A stretch of 64,000 nt of DNA from Thermoactinomyces intermedius (GTDB lineage Bacteria > Bacillota > Bacilli > Thermoactinomycetales > Thermoactinomycetaceae), in assembly GCF_016055025.1 (NCBI RefSeq), contig NZ_JAECVW010000002.1; one strand, 5' to 3'. Positions 35,450 to 44,793 of the stretch are shown here, piece by piece. Positions within the stretch are counted from its first letter, which is position 1, and every line of letters starts with the position of its first letter. The position numbers were made by a program, and so were the translations under genes. The notes under the pieces are model-generated. The model was given only the letters and a program-made list of their open reading frames with translations. It was not told where the DNA came from and made no database searches.

Positions 35450-35934
35450 GAGAATAAATGCCGCTCTTGAAATTCTTTTTCAATTTCTACCGCCAACCGC
35501 TTCCAATAATGATTTACTTTTTGATCCATTCTTCTTTTGAATAAGGTATAAAGAATACCATTCAACCAATTCCGTTTCTTGGTTCTTTGAGTAATGACCG
35601 TGAGCCGGGTTCCTGCTTCCACCCGTTTGAGGCGGTAGGTATGGGTCAGGTCTTCCTCTTCCGTGGAAACAGTTGTCTCTAATAAAGAAGGAGGAGCATA
35701 TTCGGTAATTTTCATTTGGATGGTTTCCGGTCCGGCCGGTTTTTCGTAAGTGATCCTGAACACTCCCCCCACTTCCGGCTCCATCTCCACCTCCAACACA
35801 TCCTGATGGGCCCGGCGGCGGATTCTTTCATTCGTTAACTTGGAAAAGCAAAACTCCGGCGGTGCCTGAACATAAAAAACGGACACATGTTCAACGTTGA
35901 TGGTATCTTTATATCTTTGTTTCAGTGGTTTCAT
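35446..35934 (-). CDS. SRPBCC-family (START-like) protein
   Basis: A 162-residue polyketide-cyclase/START-like fold protein: VSVFYVQAPPEFCFSKLTNE, then GGVFRITYEKPAGPETIQMK and TRLTVITQRTKKRNWLNGIL. These bind hydrophobic ligands; the ligand is unknown. The gene is alone with its own terminator. Confidence 0.72.
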   Translation of the reverse strand: MKPLKQRYKDTINVEHVSVFYVQAPPEFCFSKLTNERIRRRAHQDVLEVEMEPEVGGVFRITYEKPAGPETIQMKITEYAPPSLLETTVSTEEEDLTHTYRLKRVEAGTRLTVITQRTKKRNWLNGILYTLFKRRMDQKVNHYWKRLAVEIEKEFQERHLFS

Positions 35935-36120
35935 GATGTTTCCCCTTATTCCTGATCTAATCTTATTTTACTGGAATTTTTCCGCTGTCGATGGAGAAAA
36001 ATATGTTTGATTTCCGTCCGCTTCACTCTGCCTGTTTTTGTCCACTGTGAGTAAACATTTTTGTGAAAATATGATAAATTAGTATCAGAAACGTTGATAT
36101 AAAAAGACCGACGCACCCTG

Positions 36121-36145
36121 ATATGTCCTTGTAATGCGGACATAT
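36121..36145. promoter_or_regulatory. Inverted repeat upstream of kbl
   Basis: ATATGTCC (36121-36128) and GGACATAT (36138-36145) form an 8-bp palindrome with a 9-base gap, 45 bases before the kbl start. It could be an operator; no T run follows. Confidence 0.3.
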
Positions 36146-36190
36146 GTGTTCGTGCTCAAGAAAACACGGATGGCGCAAGGAGGAGTTGCC

Positions 36191-37381
36191 ATGGCAAGCA
36201 AAACATTAGACCAGTTTTTACATGACAACTTGGAGGATTTAAAAAGCCGGGGTCTTTACAACGTGATTGATCCGCTGGAAAGCCCCAACGGACCCGTGAT
36301 CGAAATCGACGGCCGGGAATTGATCAATCTTTCTTCCAACAACTATTTGGGTTTGGCGACAGACGAACGCCTGAAAGAAGCGGCATTGGAAGCGGTTCAA
36401 AAATACGGCGTCGGCGCCGGTGCCGTTCGTACCATCAACGGAACCCTGAGTCTTCATGTTCAGTTGGAAGAAAAACTTGCTGAATTTAAGAATACAGAAG
36501 CGGCAATCGCTTATCAATCCGGCTTTAATTGCAATATGGCCGCAATTTCTGCCGTGATGGATAAAAATGATGCCATCTTGTCCGACGAACTGAACCATGC
36601 ATCCATTATCGACGGTTGCCGCCTTTCCAAAGCAAAAATCATCCGCTTCAATCACTCCGACATGGATGATTTGTATGCCAAAGCCAAAGAAGCCAAAGAG
36701 TCGGGACAATACAAAAAAATCATGGTCATTACGGACGGCGTTTTCTCCATGGATGGCGATATCGCCAAACTTCCGGAGATTGTGGAAATCGCCAACCGTT
36801 TTGACCTGATCACCTATGTCGACGATGCACACGGCTCGGGCGTTCTGGGAAAAGGGGCCGGCACGGTGAAACATTTCGGACTGTCCGATCAAGTGGATTT
36901 CCAAATCGGAACCTTGTCCAAGGCAATCGGTGTCGTCGGCGGTTATGTCGCGGGCAAAAAGCTTTTGATTGACTGGTTAAAAGTCTGCAGCCGTCCGTTC
37001 TTGTTCTCCACCGCACTGCCACCGGCCGATGTGGCGGCATGTATCAAAGCCATCGAGATTTTGATGAGCAGTACGGAACTGCATGACAAATTGTGGAGCA
37101 ACGGGCGCTATCTGAAAAAAGGCTTGAAGGAACTGGGCTTTGATATCGGCGAAAGCGAAACCCCGATCACCCCTTGCATCATCGGGGATGAAGTGCTCAC
37201 CCAGAAGTTCAGCCGGCGCTTGAATGAAGAAGGCGTTTATGCCAAAGCCATCGTTTTCCCCACGGTTCCAAGAGGAACCGGACGTGTCCGGAACATGCCG
37301 ACGGCAGCCCATACCCAAGAGATGCTGGATCGCGTGCTCTCGATTTATGAAAAAGTGGGGAAAGAAATGGGCGTCATTTAA
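36191..37381 (+). CDS. kbl: Glycine C-acetyltransferase (2-amino-3-ketobutyrate CoA ligase)
   Basis: A 396-residue alpha-oxoamine synthase: NLSSNNYLGLATDERL, the AHxSG-like DDAHGSGVLGKGAG, and the PLP lysine in IGTLSKAIGVVGGYVAGKK. Related enzymes include BioF, but the adjacent threonine dehydrogenase indicates cleavage of 2-amino-3-oxobutyrate with CoA to glycine and acetyl-CoA. AAGGAGG precedes ATG 36191; the frame is open to 36134. Confidence 0.94.
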   Translation: MASKTLDQFLHDNLEDLKSRGLYNVIDPLESPNGPVIEIDGRELINLSSNNYLGLATDERLKEAALEAVQKYGVGAGAVRTINGTLSLHVQLEEKLAEFKNTEAAIAYQSGFNCNMAAISAVMDKNDAILSDELNHASIIDGCRLSKAKIIRFNHSDMDDLYAKAKEAKESGQYKKIMVITDGVFSMDGDIAKLPEIVEIANRFDLITYVDDAHGSGVLGKGAGTVKHFGLSDQVDFQIGTLSKAIGVVGGYVAGKKLLIDWLKVCSRPFLFSTALPPADVAACIKAIEILMSSTELHDKLWSNGRYLKKGLKELGFDIGESETPITPCIIGDEVLTQKFSRRLNEEGVYAKAIVFPTVPRGTGRVRNMPTAAHTQEMLDRVLSIYEKVGKEMGVI

Positions 37382-37414
37382 TTTGACGAGTTGTGACAGC
37401 AGGAGGCGTTTTGC

Positions 37415-38371
37415 ATGAAAAAAATACTGGTTACCGGTGCTTTGGGACAAATCGGTTCGGAACTGGTGATGAAGTTAAGGGAAATTTATGGAGACCACAA
37501 TGTCATTGCAACGGATATCCGAGAAACCGACAGTACGGTCGTCCATTCCGGACCGTTTGAGATTCTGGATGTGACCGATGGCAAAGCCATGTACGATATT
37601 TCCAAAAAATACCAAATTGACACCCTGATCCATTTGGCGGCATTATTGTCTGCCACCGCGGAAAACCGTCCGCTCATGGCCTGGAATCTCAATATGGGTG
37701 GACTGATCAACGCACTGGAAGTGGCACGGGAACTTCGTTGCCAATTTTTCACCCCGAGTTCCATCGGTGCTTTCGGCCCGTCTACTCCCAAGAAACAAAC
37801 GCCGCAAGATACGATTCAACGCCCCACCACCATGTACGGGGTAAACAAAGTTTCCGGTGAGTTGCTGTGTGATTATTACTATCACAAGTTTGGTGTGGAT
37901 ACACGGAGTGTGCGTTTTCCGGGGTTGATCTCATATGTGGCTCCCCCCGGAGGCGGAACCACAGATTACGCCGTCGAAATTTACTATGAAGCACTGAAAA
38001 AGAAAGCATACACTTCCTATATTGCCCCGGGCACTTACATGGACATGATGTATATGCCGGATGCCTTGAATGCCATCATCACGCTCATGGAAGCGGACGC
38101 AGCCAAATTGAAACACCGCAATGCTTTCAATGTGACCGCCATGAGCTTCGAACCGGAAGAAATTGCGGCGGAGATCCGCAAACATATTCCGGAATTTCAA
38201 CTGGATTATCAGGTGGATCCGGTCCGGCAATCCATCGCCGACAGTTGGCCCGACTCCATTGATGCCACTGCCGCCAAAGAAGAGTGGGGCTTTCATGCCG
38301 AATATGACTTGGAAAAGATGACCCAAGACATGCTCACCCGTTTGCAAGAAAAATTTGCGGTGTTGTCGTAA
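37415..38371 (+). CDS. tdh: L-threonine 3-dehydrogenase, short-chain (SDR/epimerase-like) type
   Basis: A 318-residue extended SDR: ILVTGALGQIGSELV (NAD site), HLAALLSATAENRP, FFTPSSIGAFGP (Ser), and TTMYGVNKVSGE (YxxxK). These features fit the SDR-type threonine dehydrogenase and not the zinc MDR type. It oxidises threonine to 2-amino-3-oxobutyrate, which Kbl cleaves. AGGAGG lies 33 bases after the kbl stop; the two form an operon closed by a terminator. Confidence 0.94.
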   Translation: MKKILVTGALGQIGSELVMKLREIYGDHNVIATDIRETDSTVVHSGPFEILDVTDGKAMYDISKKYQIDTLIHLAALLSATAENRPLMAWNLNMGGLINALEVARELRCQFFTPSSIGAFGPSTPKKQTPQDTIQRPTTMYGVNKVSGELLCDYYYHKFGVDTRSVRFPGLISYVAPPGGGTTDYAVEIYYEALKKKAYTSYIAPGTYMDMMYMPDALNAIITLMEADAAKLKHRNAFNVTAMSFEPEEIAAEIRKHIPEFQLDYQVDPVRQSIADSWPDSIDATAAKEEWGFHAEYDLEKMTQDMLTRLQEKFAVLS

Positions 38372-38372
38372 A

Positions 38373-38412
38373 AAAAGCCGTCTTCCCTCTGTTTCCGGGG
38401 AAGACGGCTTTT
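38373..38412. terminator. Bidirectional terminator between tdh and the alanine symporter
   Basis: AAAAGCCGTCTTCC and GGAAGACGGCTTTT form a 14-bp stem with flanking A and T runs. Confidence 0.88.
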
Positions 38413-38413
38413 G

Positions 38414-39770
38414 TCATTCTTTCTCAGATCTCTCTTTTTCTTGCCGGATGATTTGGGTGAACGCTTTGGACTCCGCCACCACGACGCCGGACAAACCGAT
38501 CAGGCCGATCAAGTTGGGAATGGCCATCAATCCGTTGAAAACATCCGCAATGGACCACACCAACGCCAAATTCAGTCCCGAGCCCAACAACACCGAACAA
38601 GTGAAGACCACCCGGTAACCCGTGACCGACCGGGAACCGAACAAATATTCAAAACATTTCTCGCCGTAATAGGACCATCCCAACACGGTGGAATAAGCAA
38701 AGAAAATCAAGCCGATCGTAACGATCCATCCGCCCGGGCCCGGCAACAAACGGTTAAAAGTTTCGGTCGTCAATGCCGCTCCCGTCAAATCGCTGCCGAC
38801 ATAGTAGCCGCCCATCACCAGACCGATTCCCGTGATGGAACAAACAACAATGGTGTCCAAAAAGGTTCCCGTCATCGACACCAGCGCCTGCCGTCCCGGA
38901 TGGTCCGTCTTGGCTGCGGCTGCCGCAATCGGAGCCGATCCCATCCCGGCTTCATTCGAGAATACCCCCCGGGCCACTCCATAGCGGATCACCGTCCCGA
39001 TCGCTCCGCCGGCAACCGCTTGTCCCGTAAACGCATCCGTAAAAATCAAGGCGAGGGTGGAAGGCAGTTGATCCACATGAAGCACAATGATGAGGAGCCC
39101 CCCCCAAAACATAGAAGATCGCCATCAACGGAACCAAAAAGCTGGTCACCCGGCCAATCGATTTGATGCCCCCGATAATCACCATCCCGGTGATCACCGT
39201 CAATACAACGCCGGTAATCCAGGGATTCACACCAAAACTGGCCTTCATCGACTCCGCCACGGAATTGGATTGCACCATACTGCCAATACCAAACGCGGCA
39301 ATCGATCCAAACAAGGCAAACAGAACCGCCAGCCATTTCCATCCCAGACCCCGTTCGATGTAATACATCGGTCCGCCGGCCATCTCGTTCCGCTCGCCGA
39401 CCACCCGGTACTTCACGGCCAAAATCGCCTCTGCATACTTTGTCGCCATGCCAAAAATCGCGGTAATCCACATCCAAAACACCGCTCCCGGCCCCCCGGC
39501 AACCACGGCCGTGGCAACCCCCGCAATATTTCCCGTCCCAATCGTCGCAGAAAGGGCGGTCATCAACGATTGAAAATGGGAAATATCCCCTTGCGACTCA
39601 TGATCCTGTTTCAAGGAAAAGGCGGTTTTCAAAGCGTAAGGAAGTTGGGAAAATTGCAAAAATGACAAACGAATCGATAAATAAATGCCTGTCCCCACCA
39701 ATAAAACCAGCAAGGGAGGACCCCAAACCACATTCGAAATTTGATCCAACCATTGAGTAAATGATTCCAT
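38414..39770 (-). CDS. AGCS-family sodium:alanine symporter, frameshifted
   Basis: The first frame gives WGPPLLVLLVGTGIYLS, SATIGTGNIAGVATAV, and MAGGPMYYIERGLGWKWLA, then at IFYVLGG becomes nonsense. The continuation LLIIVLHVDQLP ... NEAGMGSAPIAAAAAKT ... runs in another frame to 38414. The join is the C8 run 39098-39105 (eight G on the coding strand); seven G would give one 451-residue AGCS transporter with about 11 membrane segments. AAGGAG precedes ATG 39770. It imports alanine or glycine with Na+. Real inactivation or a homopolymer error are both possible. Confidence 0.88.
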
Positions 39771-39894
39771 ACCGTTTTCTCCTTTTTGTCTAACACATAT
39801 CGAATGAATTTTTTTATAATTTTATTTAAAAAGATAATATCACGGCCCCTTCATTTTTTCAACAGATGTTCACAATTTCGCGAAACCGCCAAAT

Positions 39895-39923
39895 AAAAAA
39901 GCTGCCCGCCATCGAGCAGCTTT
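39895..39923 (-). terminator. Terminator of uppP
   Basis: AAAGCTGC (39898-39905) pairs with GCAGCTTT (39916-39923); on the minus strand TTTTTTATT follows. Confidence 0.8.
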
Positions 39924-39939
39924 CTTTCAAGAAAATGGA

Positions 39940-40779
39940 TCAAAATACCAAGAAATAAATGATTACCGCCAAGACAATCCGGTATACGGCAAACGGCACC
40001 AACTTGACTTTGTTAATCAGTTTCAAAAAGTAGCGAATCGACAACAACGCAAAAAGAAATGCACTGATGAAACCGGCGATAAAGAAAGGAAGAGCATCCG
40101 CCGTAAAATACTCCCAGTTTTTAATCAGAGACAGACTGCTCGCCCCGGCCATGATGGGAACGGCCATGATAAAGGTAAAATCGGAAGCCGTCCGGTGGCT
40201 CAAACCGATCAAAACCCCGCCGGAGATGGTGGAACCGGAACGGGAAAAACCGGGCCACAAGGCAATACATTGAAACAACCCGACGAGAAATGCGTCTTTG
40301 TAACTGATTTGATCCAACGTTTCCACTCGCGGTCTGGTCGGACGGAACCAGTCTGCGACAATCATCAGGATCGCCCCGGCCACCAAACCGACGAGTACCG
40401 TGGACATGCCAAAGAGATGTTCATCGATCAAGTCCTCAAATAAAAAGCCCAACACGGCAGCCGGCAGCAACCCGACAAAGATTTGCCCCAAGGTCAGGCG
40501 GTCTTTCTTTTCGCCTTCTTCGGATCCTTTTCTTTTCAAGCCCAACAGATCCAGAATCCGGTCTTTAAAGACGATCACCACCGCCAAAATCGAACCCAAC
40601 TGGATGCACACTTTGAATGTATTGGCAACCGGCTCGGAAAAAATCTCTTTCGTTTTAAAAAGAATGTCATCAACCAAGATCATGTGCCCTGTTGAAGATA
40701 CAGGAGCAAATTCGGTCAATCCTTCGACCATCCCCAAGATGATCCCGACAAAAATTTCCCACAAGTTCAATGCGCTCAC
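39940..40779 (-). CDS. uppP: Undecaprenyl-diphosphatase
   Basis: A 279-residue polytopic protein of the BacA/UppP family: LGMVEGLTEFAPVSSTGHMI near the N-terminus and LWPGFSRSGSTISGGVLIGL in the middle are the two catalytic motifs. It recycles undecaprenyl diphosphate for cell-wall synthesis at the membrane and gives some bacitracin tolerance. Single gene with its own terminator. Confidence 0.95.
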   Translation of the reverse strand: MSALNLWEIFVGIILGMVEGLTEFAPVSSTGHMILVDDILFKTKEIFSEPVANTFKVCIQLGSILAVVIVFKDRILDLLGLKRKGSEEGEKKDRLTLGQIFVGLLPAAVLGFLFEDLIDEHLFGMSTVLVGLVAGAILMIVADWFRPTRPRVETLDQISYKDAFLVGLFQCIALWPGFSRSGSTISGGVLIGLSHRTASDFTFIMAVPIMAGASSLSLIKNWEYFTADALPFFIAGFISAFLFALLSIRYFLKLINKVKLVPFAVYRIVLAVIIYFLVF

Positions 40780-40914
40780 CTTTTCCTTCAGACTTAGTGA
40801 TGTATTTCCTGTGAAGACTTCGGAAAAAGAAAATCTATCTCCTATAATGGCACAATTCCTTTTTTCTTGACAATGAAAAGTCCAACAGATTTTTTAAATG
40901 TTCATAACTATTTT

Positions 40915-42372
40915 TTATAAAATCGGAGAGAGCAACCGGGAAATCGATTCTTTAAATCGAATCCAGTTGGAACGCCGGTTATACACCTCTTTCGTCAACT
41001 CCCGCGAGTTTTTGAGATCTTGCTCAAAAATGGTTTGCAGACGTCCGGCCACCTGAACATCAAATAAAAAGGCATTGACCTCAAAGTTTAATTTAAAACT
41101 GCGCACATCAAAATTCGCTGTCCCCACCGATGCAATTTTGCCGTCGACCACGATGGTTTTGGCATGGATAAATCCTTTTTCATAGATGAAACACTTCACG
41201 CCCACTTTCAACAGTTCCCCGATATAAGAATACGTCGCCCAGTAAACAAACATGTGATCCGGTTGGTTCGGGATCATCAGGCGGATTTCCACTCCGGACA
41301 GCGCAGCAATCTTTAAGGCATGCATCAAGCTGTCGTCGGGAACGAAATAAGGTGTTTGAATATCTATGCGTTCCTTGGCGGAATAAATCATTTTTATCAT
41401 CCCGTTTTTGATTTGTTCCCACTCGGAATCCGGACCGCTGGACACAATCTGAAGCGCCGAAGTCCCTTGGGATGATTTTTCCGGAAAGTAACGTTTTTCA
41501 TAACGGAGCTCCTTTTCCGAAGCATTGTTCCAATCCAGGAAAAACCGGGATTGCAAAGCATCCACGGAACTTCCCTTGATCCGGAGATGAGTGTCCCGCC
41601 AATAACCAAACTTCGGGCTTAATCCCAAATACTCGTCGCCGATGTTGAAACCGCCGACATAGCCGATTTTCCCGTCAATGACAACGACTTTGCGGTGATT
41701 CCGGTAATTCACCCGGAAGTTTAAATACGGAATCCATTTGGAAGGAAAAAAGGCAGCTACTTCTCCCCCGGCTTCGATGAGCGGTTTAAAAAAGCGGGGC
41801 GGCAGCCAGGCCGATCCCATATCATCATACAGGACGCGCACCTTGACCCCCTCTTTGGCTTTTCGGGTCAAAGCTTGCACAATTTGATTGCCGATCCCGT
41901 CGTTTTTAATGATGAAATAAAGCAGATGAATATGATCTTTGGCCTGATCAATATCCTTTAAAAGAGCATGGAATTTTTCCTTCCCGTCTGTGAATATTTT
42001 CACTTCGTTGTCCTGGGTGAGCAGCCCGTATCCGCTGACCAGATTCATGTAAATAATGGGCTGGTATTGTTCAATCTCCGGATCCCGGAATTGAAACCGC
42101 CGCTCCTCCAACTCCTTGGCTTGTACGGATAATTTACGGACAAACTCTTCGGTGTGCTCGGCATTGAGCTGGAAGATTTTCCGTTTGCTCAGATTTTGTC
42201 CAAAAATAATATACAGCATAAAGCCGACAACAGGCAGAAACAGCAGGATCAAAATCCAGGCCCAGGTTGTGGCCACGTTCCGCCTCTCTAAAAATATAAT
42301 GACGATCGCCAACAGAATATTCACCATGGTTAACAATGAAAGCGAATGTACACCCATGTCCACGAAATTCAT
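40915..42372 (-). CDS. cls: Cardiolipin synthase
   Basis: A 485-residue phospholipase D-family enzyme: two N-terminal membrane segments, then HRKVVVIDGKIGYVGGFN and HAKTIVVDGKIASVGTANFD, the two HKD motifs. It joins two phosphatidylglycerols to cardiolipin. The frame extends to 42615, but GGAGG before ATG 42372 and the normal family length support this start; the longer form would overlap the yunB-like gene. Confidence 0.94.
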   Translation of the reverse strand: MNFVDMGVHSLSLLTMVNILLAIVIIFLERRNVATTWAWILILLFLPVVGFMLYIIFGQNLSKRKIFQLNAEHTEEFVRKLSVQAKELEERRFQFRDPEIEQYQPIIYMNLVSGYGLLTQDNEVKIFTDGKEKFHALLKDIDQAKDHIHLLYFIIKNDGIGNQIVQALTRKAKEGVKVRVLYDDMGSAWLPPRFFKPLIEAGGEVAAFFPSKWIPYLNFRVNYRNHRKVVVIDGKIGYVGGFNIGDEYLGLSPKFGYWRDTHLRIKGSSVDALQSRFFLDWNNASEKELRYEKRYFPEKSSQGTSALQIVSSGPDSEWEQIKNGMIKMIYSAKERIDIQTPYFVPDDSLMHALKIAALSGVEIRLMIPNQPDHMFVYWATYSYIGELLKVGVKCFIYEKGFIHAKTIVVDGKIASVGTANFDVRSFKLNFEVNAFLFDVQVAGRLQTIFEQDLKNSRELTKEVYNRRSNWIRFKESISRLLSPIL

Positions 42373-42454
42373 CCCACTTCCTCCGCTTTTCCCATATTTT
42401 TCATAAACTCTCCAAACAAGCCATATAAAACATATGAAAAGGAGAGAAATAGCC

Positions 42455-43201
42455 ATGTCATTCGGTCCCCGTTTTTCCCGACGCATTCGTTTGTTTGCGA
42501 GAAGACGCTTTAAAACACACAAAAGAAGACCGAGGTTTGCCCGCTCGTCTTTCAGAACTTCCAATACGTTTTTGAAGCCATCTTCAATGATTTTTCTTGT
42601 CTTTCTCGGATTCACTGTATTGACCGGTTACCTTGGTTATACCTTTGTGAACCACCAATTGAAACCCGTATTGGTCGCTCTCGCTGAAGAAGAAGCCAAA
42701 AAAACGGCACAAAAAGCATTTTTAAAAGGCATTGAAGAAATGCAGCAAAAGGTGAACCCGGTGGCCACCTTGCAAGTCGACAAACAAAACCGGATCACCG
42801 GGGTCCAGTTCAACAGCCAGATGGAAGCCAAAGCCTATCAGTTGGTGACGCAACGGATTCTGAAAGAATTGAGTAAAGAAGAGAACCGGCTGAAACACAT
42901 TTCTTTTGGGAAAATCTTGCAGAGCAGCATATTTGCCGATATGGGCCCCAATATCCCGGTTCATATCTGGGTCGAAGGAACCCCGCATGTCACCTTTACA
43001 TCCAGTATCGAAGGAAAAGGAATCAATACCACCTTGATTACCGTAAACCTGCAGGCTGTCATCGAAATGCAGTCGTTATTGCCTTTAACCAATGAACATT
43101 ATACCCTAAAATTCAACCAGCCCATTGCCCGGCAAGTGATCGTGGGGGAAGTGCCGGATTTTTATCCTTTTGGCCTGAATCCAATCCCCCAAAATGATTA
43201 G
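42455..43201 (+). CDS. yunB: Sporulation protein YunB
   Basis: A 248-residue protein: basic N-terminus (SRRIRLFARRRFKTHKRR), one membrane segment (MIFLVFLGFTVLTGYLGYTF), and an outer domain with the family's ALAEEEAKKTAQKAF, VQFNSQMEAKAYQLV and LLPLTNEHYTLKF blocks. YunB is made under sigma-E and needed for normal spores in Bacillus. AAAAGGAGAG supports ATG 42455 over 42434. CATATAAA near 42421 could belong to a sigma-E promoter, weakly. Confidence 0.9.
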   Translation: MSFGPRFSRRIRLFARRRFKTHKRRPRFARSSFRTSNTFLKPSSMIFLVFLGFTVLTGYLGYTFVNHQLKPVLVALAEEEAKKTAQKAFLKGIEEMQQKVNPVATLQVDKQNRITGVQFNSQMEAKAYQLVTQRILKELSKEENRLKHISFGKILQSSIFADMGPNIPVHIWVEGTPHVTFTSSIEGKGINTTLITVNLQAVIEMQSLLPLTNEHYTLKFNQPIARQVIVGEVPDFYPFGLNPIPQND

Positions 43202-43263
43202 ACTGTTATAATGAAAGAAACGGCTTTTTTCCGCCTGCACCCATCATGACAGGAGGACTGTTT

Positions 43264-44169
43264 ATGCATTCGCATCACCATCATCATACCCCTTCCACCC
43301 GTAACCGCCAAAGCCTGACCATGGCACTTGCAATCACTGCAAGTATAATGGTTTTGGAGTTTGCAGGCGGATTATGGACAAAAAGTCTGGCTTTGATATC
43401 GGACTCCGGGCACATGCTAAGCGATTGCATCTCACTCGCCCTGAGCCTGGCGGCCTTATGGTTTGCCGCCCGGCCGCCATCAGCCCGCAAAACATACGGC
43501 TATTACCGGTTTGAAATCTTGGCGGCGCTTTTTAACGGCGTCACCTTGTTCATCATCGCCGGGTTCATCGTGTGGGAAGCCATCCAACGTTTTTTTTCCC
43601 CGCCCGAGATCCAAGGGAACATGATGATGGCCATTGCAACCATCGGACTGATCGCCAATGTGATGAGCGCCTGGATTCTCTTTAAAAAAGGGGATGTGAA
43701 AGAAAATCTGAATGTCAAAAGCGCCTACCTGCATGTATTGGGTGACGCCTTGGGTTCACTGGGCGCCATCATCGCCGGCCTCATGATCAGTCTGTTTTCT
43801 TTTTACCTGGCCGATCCGCTTCTCAGCATCATCGTTGCCGTCATCATCCTAAAAAATGCATGGGGAGTGATCACCCATTCGGTCCATATCTTGATGGAAG
43901 GCACCCCCGTCACGGTGGATCGCGAAAAAGTGGAACAAGCATTAAAACAGATTCGCGGTGTCATCAATGTCCATGATCTTCACATCTGGACCATCACGTC
44001 GGGCATCGATTCCTTATCTTGCCACTTGCTGGTGGAAAAGGATACAGACCCGCAACAAATCTTAAAAACCGCCATCGAGGTGATCGAACAACAATTTGCC
44101 ATCCAACACACCACCATTCAAATCGAAACCACTGATTTTCAGCATCAAGCCGGACACCTTCTTCACTGA
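43264..44169 (+). CDS. czcD: Cation diffusion facilitator, CzcD-like zinc exporter
   Basis: A 301-residue CDF transporter: His-rich start (MHSHHHHH), six membrane segments with ALISDSGHMLSD (zinc-site HxxxD) and YLHVLGDALGS, and a cytosolic C-terminal metal domain (VNVHDLHIWTITSG). It exports Zn2+ and related ions by proton antiport. AGGAGG precedes ATG 43264. Confidence 0.93.
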   Translation: MHSHHHHHTPSTRNRQSLTMALAITASIMVLEFAGGLWTKSLALISDSGHMLSDCISLALSLAALWFAARPPSARKTYGYYRFEILAALFNGVTLFIIAGFIVWEAIQRFFSPPEIQGNMMMAIATIGLIANVMSAWILFKKGDVKENLNVKSAYLHVLGDALGSLGAIIAGLMISLFSFYLADPLLSIIVAVIILKNAWGVITHSVHILMEGTPVTVDREKVEQALKQIRGVINVHDLHIWTITSGIDSLSCHLLVEKDTDPQQILKTAIEVIEQQFAIQHTTIQIETTDFQHQAGHLLH

Positions 44170-44193
44170 CCAACTTGACAGAAAGGAGCATTC

Positions 44194-44319
44194 ATGATGC
44201 AAAACGAAGAACACAAAGAAAACGCAAAACAAGAGAAAAAAATATTATTTACCATCGTTTCCTCCGCCTTTTTGATTGCACTTCTCATCTTGATTTTTGC
44301 CATTTCCATCACTTCATAA
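44194..44319 (+). CDS. Small single-span membrane protein (41 aa)
   Basis: AAAGGAG precedes ATG ATG at 44194. A charged N-terminus (MMQNEEHKENAKQEKK) is followed by one membrane helix (ILFTIVSSAFLIALLILIFA). It lies 24 bases after czcD and before a GC-rich hairpin (about 44324-44346), so it is probably co-transcribed. No family recognised. Confidence 0.6.
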   Translation: MMQNEEHKENAKQEKKILFTIVSSAFLIALLILIFAISITS

Positions 44320-44396
44320 CAAAAGCCCCGGCCAAAAAGCCGGGGATCTTAGTTTGATATTTTAAATAGTTTATTTTAAGGTTCAATGCCACAACT

Positions 44397-44774
44397 TTAA
44401 CCTTTAATTTTCTCTAAAATACTGACTGCTGTATTGATTAACTGACAAACCGCTTCACTTCCCGCCAGCAACCCGCTAAGATTTTGTAACTTTGTATTTA
44501 AAATAGAGAGAAAATTGGCAGACATTTGATCAGCAGACACCTTACTTGACGCTTCTTCAAGATCATAAAGCGCCTCTTCTTTTTTCTCTGGTGGTAAAGA
44601 TTCCGTTTTCTCTAATTCTTTTACTATTTTTTCAAGCACTTCCACCAACTGACGTTTCGGATCTTCCTCATCAAGCTTCCCAAGATTAACGGTTTGCGAT
44701 ACGTTTTGTGGCCCTCCATGGCTGATATTAATTTGTCCATTATTCTCACTAATGTTTAATTCATTTTTACTCAT
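44397..44774 (-). CDS. Small helical partner of the SF1 helicase with GQINI motif
   Basis: A 125-residue protein. Residues 13-30 read GQINI-x7-VSQTVN, the same pattern and spacing as the extreme C-terminus of the neighbouring helicase. The rest is mostly alpha-helical, ending with a hydrophobic, amphipathic helix (LLAGSEAVCQLINTAVSILEKI). CGGGAGGAG lies before the ATG, 19 bases after the helicase stop, so the two are co-translated. Glycine/asparagine-rich motifs shared by neighbouring proteins are used in bacterial immunity for amyloid-like or homotypic contact; that role here is inference. It could be an effector, an inhibitor or an adaptor. Confidence 0.8.
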   Translation of the reverse strand: MSKNELNISENNGQINISHGGPQNVSQTVNLGKLDEEDPKRQLVEVLEKIVKELEKTESLPPEKKEEALYDLEEASSKVSADQMSANFLSILNTKLQNLSGLLAGSEAVCQLINTAVSILEKIKG

Positions 44775-44793
44775 GGGTAACTCCTCCCGAAAT

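Noticed and set aside
36239..36904. 221-codon minus-strand frame inside kbl
   Set aside because: Antisense shadow of a clear PLP enzyme.
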